Assembly: GCA_018969485.1 (NCBI GenBank)
Contig: JAGWYG010000015.1
Location: forward strand, 1 to 52,378
Direction: 5' to 3'
DNA from: Chloroflexota bacterium
GTDB lineage: Bacteria > Chloroflexota > Chloroflexia > Chloroflexales > Roseiflexaceae
DNA length: 52,378 nt
A model generated the notes under the pieces. The model searched no databases. It was not told the origin of the DNA and worked only from the letters and a program-made list of their open reading frames with translations. Position 1 is the first letter of the stretch. Every line of letters starts with the position of its first letter. Both the position numbers and the translations under genes were made by a program. Below, piece by piece: positions 1-7,538 of this stretch.

Positions 1-915
1 CCGCGCAACGTCATCCGGTACGTCTGGCGGGAGATCGTCATCGCACTCGTGGCTGCGACGGCAGTCTATCTCGCGACCAGCGTACTCGGATGGAGCGTGC
101 TGGCGCTCTCATTCGCACCGCTCGGGCTGCTGGGTACAGCCCTCTCGATCCTGCTGGCGCTGCGCGCCAATACGTCATTCGCCCGCTGGAGCGAAGCCGC
201 GCAGTCATGGGCCGCAATCAGCGCCGCCAGCCGCGTGCTGGGCCGGCTGGCCGTCACGTTCACCGACTCGCACCGCCATACACCACAGTATCAGGAAGCA
301 GCGGCCGAGGCGTTCAAGCGCGGCATGCCCTATCGTCAGATCGCCTGGGCTCATGCTCTGCGCCTGCACTTGCGCGGCCAGGATGCATGGCACGACGTCG
401 AGCGCCTGCTCCCGCAGGCAGACATTGAGCTCATGCGCGGCCAGCCGAACAGGCCCCTGTTCCTGATGAAGCGCCAGGGACAAACCATCTACGATGCCAT
501 GGCGCGCGGCATACTCCAGGGTTTCGATGCCTTTCAGCTGGAAGGCCAGCTCGCCGCACTCGCGATGCAGCAGGCGATCTGCGAGCGGCTCAAGCACATC
601 CCCGTGCCGCGGCAGTACGACTACTTCACCCGCGTATTCGTGCGCATCTTCATCATCGTGACGCCTTGCTTCCTGATCAAGACCCTGGCGGCGGATGGGG
701 TGGACTGGCTGGTGATCCCGCTCGCCGGCGTGATCGCCCTGCTGTTCACGACGATCGAGCGCACCGGCGCGGTGAATGAGGAGCCATTCGAGAACCGCAT
801 CACCGACGTGCCGCTGTCGGCGGCGTGCCGCGAGATCGAGCGCGACCTGCTGGCACTCCTCGGTGAGGCTGACCTGCCGCCACGCCTGGAGCCACAGAAC
901 GGCTATCTGTTCTGA
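1..915 (+). CDS. Bestrophin-family (UPF0187/YneE) anion channel, 5'-truncated
   Basis: The reading frame is open from base 1, so the gene begins outside the window; 304 residues are visible and perhaps 20-30 N-terminal ones are missing. Bestrophin-like bacterial proteins are membrane channels, usually anion-selective. Visible family features are an N-terminal hydrophobic segment, the conserved stretch RANTSFARWSEAAQSW after the first helix pair, the tract around IPVPRQYDYF, a central hydrophobic segment (RIFIIVTPCFLIK), another before TIERTGAV, and the C-terminal block EEPFENRITDVPLSAACREIE, which is the typical soluble-domain ending. It is convergent with the nitroreductase gene and separated from it by a perfect inverted repeat. 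The family call is secure; the transported ion is not known from sequence. Confidence 0.85.
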   Translation, partial: PRNVIRYVWREIVIALVAATAVYLATSVLGWSVLALSFAPLGLLGTALSILLALRANTSFARWSEAAQSWAAISAASRVLGRLAVTFTDSHRHTPQYQEAAAEAFKRGMPYRQIAWAHALRLHLRGQDAWHDVERLLPQADIELMRGQPNRPLFLMKRQGQTIYDAMARGILQGFDAFQLEGQLAALAMQQAICERLKHIPVPRQYDYFTRVFVRIFIIVTPCFLIKTLAADGVDWLVIPLAGVIALLFTTIERTGAVNEEPFENRITDVPLSAACREIERDLLALLGEADLPPRLEPQNGYLF

Positions 916-939
916 GCGGCGTCCTGCACACATCGGCCC

Positions 940-980
940 GGCGCACCGTGCCGCCAGCGTATCTGGCGGCACGGTGCGCC
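940..980. terminator. Perfect inverted repeat between convergent genes, probable bidirectional terminator
   Basis: An 18-bp perfect stem (940-957 with 963-980) encloses the 5-nt loop CGTAT. It lies 25 bp after the bestrophin stop and 80 bp before the nitroreductase stop, the expected place for a two-way terminator. Neither side has a T-tract, so it is not a textbook intrinsic terminator; it may act as a 3'-end stabilising hairpin. Confidence 0.6.
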
Positions 981-1060
981 GACCGCCCTGCGCGCATGAT
1001 CTGCCCGACGGTCGCCGCTCCCCACCGATGGATGCGCCGGCGCGCGGCACGATCGGCACC

Positions 1061-1582
1061 CTACGATTGGCCAAACGGCTGGCCAAACCGCCCATACGAG
1101 ACCACCTCGTCCTGTGGCTTCCGCTGCTTTTTGCCCGCGCCGACCGCCGTCAGCGGGTAGCCGAATGGCACAATCGCCAGCACATCATAGCTGTCGGGAA
1201 TGCCGAGCAGCGGCCGCGCACCGTCAATCCCGCCGAAACCGATCCAGCCCACCCAGTTCGAGGCGACGCCGGCATCCCAGGCGGCGAGCACCATCGACTG
1301 AATGGCGCGGCTGGCGTCGGAGATCGCGTACTCGGTGCGTTCGATCAGCACAACCACCGCCAGCGGCGCCTGCGCGATGTATGGGCCGGTGCGCGCCAGC
1401 GCGCCAAGCTGGTGGAGCGTCGCCGGATCATCGATGACCACAAAATGCCAGGGCTGAAGGTTTCTGCTGCTGCCCGTCAGGCGGGCCGCATCGACGATCT
1501 GGCGCACAACCTCGGGCGGAACAGGCCGTGGGTCGAACTGCCGCACAGCCAGCGCCGTGCGAATGGTGTCGAAGACGTTCAT
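1061..1582 (-). CDS. Nitroreductase family FMN-dependent oxidoreductase
   Basis: A 173-residue protein of the nitroreductase fold, which binds FMN as a dimer and reduces nitro compounds, quinones or similar acceptors with NAD(P)H. The N-terminal phosphate-contact region (ALAVRQFDPRPVP) and the SSRNLQPWHFVVIDD block with its typical Asn-Gln-Pro-Trp are visible, as is a C-terminal GYP motif followed by a basic tail. Start ATG at 1582 has GAGAGGAG upstream and overlaps the TetR-family stop by one base, so the two genes are translationally coupled. The regulator probably controls this enzyme. The substrate cannot be deduced. Confidence 0.85.
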   Translation of the reverse strand: MNVFDTIRTALAVRQFDPRPVPPEVVRQIVDAARLTGSSRNLQPWHFVVIDDPATLHQLGALARTGPYIAQAPLAVVVLIERTEYAISDASRAIQSMVLAAWDAGVASNWVGWIGFGGIDGARPLLGIPDSYDVLAIVPFGYPLTAVGAGKKQRKPQDEVVSYGRFGQPFGQS

Positions 1583-2223
1583 CAGAATGCTCCTCTCTCC
1601 AGGGTGGACTCATGCGGCTGCCGCAGGATGCTGCGCAGGACGCTCTCGACGACGCGGTCGCTCCAGTCATCGGGAAACGGCGCCCCGCCCAGGTAGTGGG
1701 CGTAGTAGGCGCCGGCCAGCAGCGTCGCCGCGATGGCGAGGTCGGCATCAGGCCGCAGCTCACCCCGGTCGCGCGCGCGCTCCAGGATGCCGCGCAGCGC
1801 CGCCCGTCGTGGCGCGACGAGATGCTCGCGGAAGCTGGCCAGCAGCCTCGGCGTCTCGCGCTCCTCGGAGAGAACGGTGCCGACCATGCCCATGCCGTTC
1901 GGTCGGTCGAGTGCGTGACGCAGCTGATTGAGCTGACCCAACAGATCAGTACGCGTGTCGCCCGTCTCGCATGCCGGTGTGTCGGCACAGTAGGCGACGA
2001 TGGCGGCCATCGCAAGCTGGATCTTGCCAGGGTAGCGACGGTAAATGGTCGGCTTGCTGACGCCGGCGAGCACGGCGACATGATCCATCGACATGCGGGC
2101 GTAGCCGTGCTCTGCCATCAGCCGCAGGGTCGCATCGAGAATACGACGGTCCGTCGCTGGCTTGCGCGGGCGCCCGGGAAGGCGCTCGCCGGCAGGTGGA
2201 TCGGACAGTTGTTCCGCAGGCAT
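1582..2223 (-). CDS. TetR/AcrR family transcriptional regulator
   Basis: A 213-residue TetR-family repressor. The N-terminal helix-turn-helix domain is clear: ILDATLRLMAEHGYARMSMD, then VAVLAGVSKPTIYRRYPGK, which is the family recognition helix. The C-terminal ligand/dimer domain is variable and gives no ligand clue. ATG at 2223 is preferred over an in-frame TTG at 2262 because the TTG abuts the predicted -10 element. The gene overlaps the downstream nitroreductase by one base (TGATG), so a two-gene operon with autoregulation is likely. The inducer is probably a redox-active or nitroaromatic compound handled by the partner enzyme, but that is inference. Confidence 0.85.
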   Translation of the reverse strand: MPAEQLSDPPAGERLPGRPRKPATDRRILDATLRLMAEHGYARMSMDHVAVLAGVSKPTIYRRYPGKIQLAMAAIVAYCADTPACETGDTRTDLLGQLNQLRHALDRPNGMGMVGTVLSEERETPRLLASFREHLVAPRRAALRGILERARDRGELRPDADLAIAATLLAGAYYAHYLGGAPFPDDWSDRVVESVLRSILRQPHESTLERGAF

Positions 2224-2262
2224 GGCGTGAACCCTTTGCTTGCCTGGATGGCTCTCTGCCAA

Positions 2263-2290
2263 ACAATACCATACCGTTCTGTAATGTCAA
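2263..2290 (-). promoter_or_regulatory. Promoter of the TetR-nitroreductase operon
   Basis: On the minus strand TTGACA (2285-2290) is followed after 16 nt by TATTGT (2263-2268), 40 bp upstream of the chosen TetR start. The AT-rich spacer with TACAGAACGGTA resembles a loose dyad and could hold the autoregulatory operator. Confidence 0.6.
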
Positions 2291-2403
2291 GTGATACACG
2301 ACACCGCCGGCGCAGGAACGAGAGCGACGGCATCGATCCAGCCCCAGAGTCGCGTAGAGCTCCGTCAGCGTTCCTGAAGCTCTGCCGCAGATCGGGTGGA
2401 TGG

Positions 2404-2432
2404 TTGACGGAGCCCCCGCATCGTGCTACGAT
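2404..2432 (+). promoter_or_regulatory. Promoter of the pyr operon
   Basis: TTGACG (2404-2409), a 17-nt spacer and TACGAT (2427-2432) form a good housekeeping promoter. Transcription would begin near 2439 and give a leader of about 110 nt before pyrR. The leader holds two GC hairpins (2483-2498 and 2505-2523), the second ending 14 nt before the Shine-Dalgarno sequence. Confidence 0.6.
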
Positions 2433-2477
2433 TCGCCCAGGCGCCCCGGTCGTCGCCCCGATTCGACACGCTCTTGA

Positions 2478-3092
<615 letters not shown>

Positions 3093-3093
3093 G

Positions 3094-4032
3094 ATGAGCA
3101 ATCCGACCAGACGCCGTCACGTGCTCGATCTGGACGACGTCGATGCCGGCGAGATCAGCGCTATCCTCGAGACGGCGCGCAGCATGCAGGAAGTGCTTGG
3201 CCGGCTGATCAAGCAGGTGCCCGCGTTGCGTGGCCGCACCGTGGTGAACATGTTCTTCGAGGACAGCACGCGCACACGGATTTCGTTCGAGGTGGCCGCC
3301 CGCGCACTCTCGGCTGCGGTGATCAATTTCAGCGCCCGCGGCAGCAGCGTCGAGAAGGGCGAGTCGCTCATCGACACGGTGCGCACCATCGAGGCGCTCG
3401 GCGCCGATGTGATCGTCATTCGCCATGCGGAGGCGGGAGTTCCACACCTTGTGGCGCAGGCATTCGGCGGATCGGTGATCAATGCCGGTGACGGCCGTCA
3501 TGCACACCCGTCGCAGGCCTTGCTCGATCTCTTCACCATCCAGGCCCGGTTCGGCACGATCGCCGGGCTGCACGTCGTCATCGTCGGCGACGTGACCCAC
3601 AGCCGGGTCGTCCGCTCCAACCTGTGGGGGCTGACGGCGATGGGCGCCAGAGTGACGCTGGTAGCGCCCGCCACCCTGCTCGGCCCGGCGGCCTTCTGGC
3701 GCGCGATCTGGCCCACCGTGACAGTGACGACCGACCTCGACCGGGCCATCGCCGGGGCCGATGTCGTCATGGCGCTCCGGCTCCAGCAAGAGCGGCAGGA
3801 CGCCGGGCTCCTGCCGTCGCTCGGCGAGTACCGCCGCCGGTATGCGATCACCGCCGAGCGGCTGGCCCGGGCTGCACCGCATGCGATCGTGATGCATCCC
3901 GGGCCGATGAATGCCGGCGTCGAGATCACGCCCGAGGTAGCGACGACCGCCCAATCGGTGATCGAGGCCCAGGTCGCCAATGGCGTGGCAGTCCGCATGG
4001 CGCTGCTGTATCACCTCGCGGGGGAAGCATGA
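3094..4032 (+). CDS. pyrB: Aspartate carbamoyltransferase catalytic subunit
   Basis: Catalyses carbamoyl phosphate + L-aspartate to N-carbamoyl-aspartate, the committed step of pyrimidine synthesis. The 312-residue chain has the carbamoyl-phosphate loop STRTR (58-62), the SSVEKGES loop with the catalytic Lys at 88, HPSQALLDLFT (138-148) and the C-terminal HPGPMNAGVEI. ATG 3094 is two bases after the pyrR stop; the Shine-Dalgarno is weak, which fits translational coupling. No pyrI regulatory subunit is nearby. The 4-nt overlap with the unusual pyrC suggests the two proteins are made in step and may form a complex, as PyrB-pseudo-PyrC pairs do in some bacteria. Confidence 0.95.
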   Translation: MSNPTRRRHVLDLDDVDAGEISAILETARSMQEVLGRLIKQVPALRGRTVVNMFFEDSTRTRISFEVAARALSAAVINFSARGSSVEKGESLIDTVRTIEALGADVIVIRHAEAGVPHLVAQAFGGSVINAGDGRHAHPSQALLDLFTIQARFGTIAGLHVVIVGDVTHSRVVRSNLWGLTAMGARVTLVAPATLLGPAAFWRAIWPTVTVTTDLDRAIAGADVVMALRLQQERQDAGLLPSLGEYRRRYAITAERLARAAPHAIVMHPGPMNAGVEITPEVATTAQSVIEAQVANGVAVRMALLYHLAGEA

Positions 4033-5396
4033 GTACGACACCGCAGCGTCTGGTGCTCACCGGTGGCACGGTGATCGACACCGCACGGGATACACGGCAT
4101 CCGGCGCATCTGCTGATCGAGGACGGCCGGATTGCCGACTGGCTGGACGATGCGGCGCTGGCGCGTCTCGATGCGGTGCCGCGCATCGATGTGACCGGAT
4201 GCCTGATCGCGCCCGGGCTGATCGATCTGCACGCGCATCTGCGCGAGCCCGGCGACGACGCCGCCGAAACGATCGCCAGCGCGTCCCAGGCTGCGGCGGC
4301 GGGCGGGTTCACCACTGTCTGCGCGATGCCGGATACCCATCCGGCGGCAGACACGCCGGCGGCCATCGAGCATGTGCGCCAGATCGCCGCGCGCGCGCGC
4401 CTGATTCGCATCGAGCCGCTCGGCGCACTCACGGTCGGCGGCGCCGGGACACAGCTCGGCGAACTGGCGGCGCTGGCCGAGGCCGGCTGCGTGGCGTTCA
4501 GCGATGGAGACCGGCCGCTGGGCGATCCGGCGTTGCTGCGCAATGCGCTGCTGTATGCCACGATGCTCGATCGCCCGGTGTGCCTGACGGCACTTGAGCC
4601 ACGACTGATGCGTGGCTGGGCGATGCACGACGGCGTGATCGCCCACCGCCTCGGGCTGCCCGGGGCGCCCGATTGCGCCGAGGAGATCGCCGTCGCGCGC
4701 GACCTGGCGCTGGCGGCGTACACCGGTGCCCGCGTGCAGCTTGGCATCATCAGCACCGCGCGCGGCGTGGCGCTGCTGCGTGCGGCCCGCGAGCGCGGCG
4801 TGCCGTTCAGCGCCGCGACGACGCCGCATCACGCGCGGCTCGACGACCGCTGGGTGCTCGGATCGCTGGGAGCCCGGCCGGAATCCGGCCTGGATCCGAC
4901 GCGGCTGCCGCCATATGACGCGTCGACGCGCATCACACCGCCGCTGCGCACACCCGAGGATGTGGCCGCAGTCGTGGCGGCGCTCGCCGATGGGACCATC
5001 GACCTGCTGGTGAGCGACCATTCGCCGCGCACCAGTGCGGCCAGCGAACGGGAGTACCGTCTGGTGCCGCCGGGCATCAGCAGCCTCGAGACCAGCCTGG
5101 CTACCGCGCTGTCGCTGGTGCACGCCGGCCGGCTCACGCTGGCCGGCATGCTGCGATGCTTCATCGACGGCCCGGCGCGCATGCTCGGACGCCCGGCGCC
5201 GCGGCTGCAACCCGGCGAGCCTGCCGATCTGGTGGCAATCGACCTCGACCAGCACTGGATCGTCGATCCGCAGCAGTTCTCCTCGCTCGGGCGTCACTCG
5301 CCACTGCGCGGCCAGTCGCTGCGCGGCCGGGCTGTGCTGACCCTCTGCGCCGGCCGGGTCGTCTGGCGTCATGGGCGCGGAACGGGGATTGACTGA
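4029..5396 (+). CDS. pyrC: Dihydroorotase-family protein with altered metal site
   Basis: A 455-residue class I dihydroorotase homologue; the family cyclises N-carbamoyl-aspartate to dihydroorotate in a two-metal amidohydrolase site. Retained are the HxH motif (H68, H70) in DLHAHLREPG, TPHH (265-268), NPPLR-like TPPLRTPED and D330 in LVSDHSPRT. The histidine expected in the HxED-type segment is absent (residues 185-192 read CLTALEPR), and the one expected in the HVST-type segment is also missing (VQLGIIST, 236-243). The usual PNT is PDT. This looks like an inactive or altered enzyme, perhaps a structural partner of PyrB. Start ATG overlaps pyrB by 4 nt. Membership of the family is certain; activity is doubtful. 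Confidence 0.85.
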   Translation: MSTTPQRLVLTGGTVIDTARDTRHPAHLLIEDGRIADWLDDAALARLDAVPRIDVTGCLIAPGLIDLHAHLREPGDDAAETIASASQAAAAGGFTTVCAMPDTHPAADTPAAIEHVRQIAARARLIRIEPLGALTVGGAGTQLGELAALAEAGCVAFSDGDRPLGDPALLRNALLYATMLDRPVCLTALEPRLMRGWAMHDGVIAHRLGLPGAPDCAEEIAVARDLALAAYTGARVQLGIISTARGVALLRAARERGVPFSAATTPHHARLDDRWVLGSLGARPESGLDPTRLPPYDASTRITPPLRTPEDVAAVVAALADGTIDLLVSDHSPRTSAASEREYRLVPPGISSLETSLATALSLVHAGRLTLAGMLRCFIDGPARMLGRPAPRLQPGEPADLVAIDLDQHWIVDPQQFSSLGRHSPLRGQSLRGRAVLTLCAGRVVWRHGRGTGID

Positions 5397-6154
5397 TGGC
5401 CCGCCCGCTGACGCTCACCGTCATCGAGGCCCGCCCGCTGCCCGACGCACGGTGCTGGCTGGTGGTGTCCGAGCCGCTGCTGGCGCGTGGCATGCGCGCG
5501 GGGCAATATCTGCTGCTGCGCTGCGACGAACCTGGCGACTGGTCGCGGCTGCTGCCGCGTGCGCTGTTCGTGGCGGCGACCCAGCCGGCGCTGGGGCAAC
5601 TGGCGCTGTTGTTCGATACCGACGATCCCGGCATGGCCTGGCTGGCGCGCCGTCAGCCGGGCGCCGTGCTCGCCGCGCTCGGCCCGCTCGGGCGCGCGGT
5701 GACGCCGGCGACCGGGCGGCTGGCGCTGCTGGTCGACGAATCCCGGTTGCTGGCGCCGATGCTGGCGCTGGCACGTGAGCGGGTGACCCACGACGCCGTG
5801 ACGCTGGTGCTCGCCGGACTCACGCTGCCGGGGTTCTTGCTGCCTGCCGATGTCGAGGTGCAGCACTATCCGGACAGCCTCGCGCAGCGCTTCGCCGATC
5901 GTGCATGGAGCGACGAGCTCCTGCGCTGGGCCGATGGTATCGTGCTGGCCACGCACGGCGATCCCGACGCCGCAATCAGCGATGCCATCCTGCGCGCCCG
6001 GCCACGCTGGAGCCACGCGTTCGCGCTGTGGCTGCTCGACCGGCCCATGGTCTGTGGCAGCGGCGCATGCGGCGTGTGTCGCGTCGCCACGCGCCGCGGA
6101 TCCCATCTGCCATGCATCGCCGGGATCGGCATCGACCTCAAGGAGTTGACATGA
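5396..6154 (+). CDS. pyrK: PyrK-like iron-sulfur electron transfer protein
   Basis: Homologue of the electron-transfer subunit of class 1B dihydroorotate dehydrogenase (252 residues). The C-terminal [2Fe-2S] site is intact: C220, C225, C228 and C240 (C-x4-C-x2-C-x11-C). The N-terminal FAD domain is weaker: the usual R-P-x-S stretch reads LPRALFVAAT, and the glycine-rich NAD(P)-binding loop is replaced by LLVDESRLLAPMLALA with no glycine. It overlaps pyrC by 1 nt and pyrD by 4 nt. Because the adjacent PyrD is class 2, which passes electrons to quinone without PyrK, this protein may have lost NADH chemistry and taken another role. A fully conventional PyrK function is unlikely. Confidence 0.75.
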   Translation: MARPLTLTVIEARPLPDARCWLVVSEPLLARGMRAGQYLLLRCDEPGDWSRLLPRALFVAATQPALGQLALLFDTDDPGMAWLARRQPGAVLAALGPLGRAVTPATGRLALLVDESRLLAPMLALARERVTHDAVTLVLAGLTLPGFLLPADVEVQHYPDSLAQRFADRAWSDELLRWADGIVLATHGDPDAAISDAILRARPRWSHAFALWLLDRPMVCGSGACGVCRVATRRGSHLPCIAGIGIDLKELT

Positions 6155-7257
6155 TCGCGCCACTCGACACGCTCTATCGTCTCATCAAACCGATCATGTT
6201 TCGCATCGACGCCGAACGGGCCCATGATCTGGTTGGCGTCGGGCTCGCCGCTTGCCCACCGGCGTGGCTGCGCCGGCTGATGGGCACCGGCAGCGCAGTC
6301 GATCCGCTGCTGTCGATCGATGTGGCCGGCATCAGGTTCGCGCATCCCTTCGGCATCGCCGCCGGATTCGACAAGCAGGCGCGCCTGCTGCATGCCTGCG
6401 CTGCGCTCGGCGTCAGTCACGTCGAGATCGGCACCGTCACGCCACGTGCCCAGCCGGGGAACCCGCGACCGCGCATGTTTCGCATCCCGCGTGATGGTGC
6501 GGTGATCAACCGGCTGGGGTTCAATAGCGTCGGCGCCGCCGCGGTCGCCGGCGTGCTCCACCGCGCACGGCGGCGCGGGGTGGGCGCGCTGCTGCGCATC
6601 GGCGTCAATATCGGCAAGAATCGCGACACGCCGCTCGAGCGCGCTCATGACGATTACCTCATCGCGTTTGATGCGCTCGCCAGCGATGCAGATTATGTCG
6701 CCGTGAACATCTCATCGCCGAACACTCCCGGGTTACGACAGCTTCATGAACGTGCCGCGCTGCGCGCCCTGCTCGATGGGCTGGTCGCACGCCGGCAGGC
6801 CATGGCGCGCCGTGTTCCGTTGTTCCTGAAGGTATCGCCCGACGAGCGTGATGCACAGCTGCAGCAGGTCGTCGAGGTCGCGCTCGACAGCGGCATCGAT
6901 GGGCTGATCGCGACGAACACGACGCTCGCCCGTGATGGTCTGAGCGCCCCGGTGAGTCATACCGGCGGATTGAGTGGCCGGCCGTTGCTGGCACGCGCCC
7001 GCCGGACGATCGCCATGCTGGCGGTGATGACCGAAGGTCGCTTGCCGATCATCGGCGTCGGCGGCGTCGATGATGCCGAATCAGCATATGGACACATCCG
7101 CGCCGGTGCGCATCTGGTGCAGTGCTACACCGGCCTGATCTACCAGGGTCCGGGATTGCCGGCCCGGCTGGCTCACGGGGTGGCGGTACGATTGCGGGCC
7201 GATGGGTTCACCGCGCTGCGCGAGGCGATCGGCGTCGACCGGCATCGCTGGTGCTGA
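6151..7257 (+). CDS. pyrD: Dihydroorotate dehydrogenase (quinone), class 2
   Basis: Oxidises dihydroorotate to orotate with FMN and passes electrons to membrane quinone. The 368 residues start with an amphipathic region (LYRLIKPIMFRIDAERAH) like the membrane-associating helices of class 2 enzymes. FMN/substrate motifs seen are GIAAGFDKQ (68-76), EIGTVTPRAQPGNPRPR, NRLGFNS, and NISSPNTPGLRQL (from 186), where the catalytic base is Ser as in class 2 rather than Cys as in class 1B. ATG 6151 overlaps the pyrK stop by 4 nt. It is the last gene of the pyr operon and is followed by a palindromic hairpin. Confidence 0.95.
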   Translation: MIAPLDTLYRLIKPIMFRIDAERAHDLVGVGLAACPPAWLRRLMGTGSAVDPLLSIDVAGIRFAHPFGIAAGFDKQARLLHACAALGVSHVEIGTVTPRAQPGNPRPRMFRIPRDGAVINRLGFNSVGAAAVAGVLHRARRRGVGALLRIGVNIGKNRDTPLERAHDDYLIAFDALASDADYVAVNISSPNTPGLRQLHERAALRALLDGLVARRQAMARRVPLFLKVSPDERDAQLQQVVEVALDSGIDGLIATNTTLARDGLSAPVSHTGGLSGRPLLARARRTIAMLAVMTEGRLPIIGVGGVDDAESAYGHIRAGAHLVQCYTGLIYQGPGLPARLAHGVAVRLRADGFTALREAIGVDRHRWC

Positions 7258-7283
7258 GCGGCGTGGTGCGTCTGTGGGCGGCC

Positions 7284-7305
7284 GGGCGGCACGCGCGTGC
7301 CGCCC
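7284..7305. terminator. Palindromic hairpin after the pyr operon
   Basis: A perfect 22-bp palindrome (arms 7284-7294 and 7295-7305) lies 27 bp after the pyrD stop. As RNA it can fold to a 9-bp GC stem with loop GCGC. There is no T-run, as with the other 3'-end hairpins in this window. Confidence 0.45.
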
Positions 7306-7467
7306 CGCAGCACCCGCAGCCACGCCGGGCGTGAGCGTGATGTGCCGGGGCGCGGGGCTGCGTGCCGTGGTGTGCGCAGCGTACCGGCTTCGGAGCGATG
7401 GATGGTTGCGCTCCGGCGTCTTCCATCGCGTACTGCTGCCCGACCCACGTCGCCCACGCGCGATCGG

Positions 7468-7497
7468 TTGACAGCGCGCGCGTGCCCTGCGTACAAT
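7468..7497 (+). promoter_or_regulatory. Promoter of the first beta-helix gene
   Basis: TTGACA (7468-7473) and TACAAT (7492-7497) are separated by 18 nt, about 40 bp before the ATG at 7539. It indicates that the beta-helix gene is transcribed apart from the pyr operon. Confidence 0.7.
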
Positions 7498-7538
7498 GCA
7501 TGCCATCGAAGCGTGCGCTGAACGTGTGAGGTGCCGCG

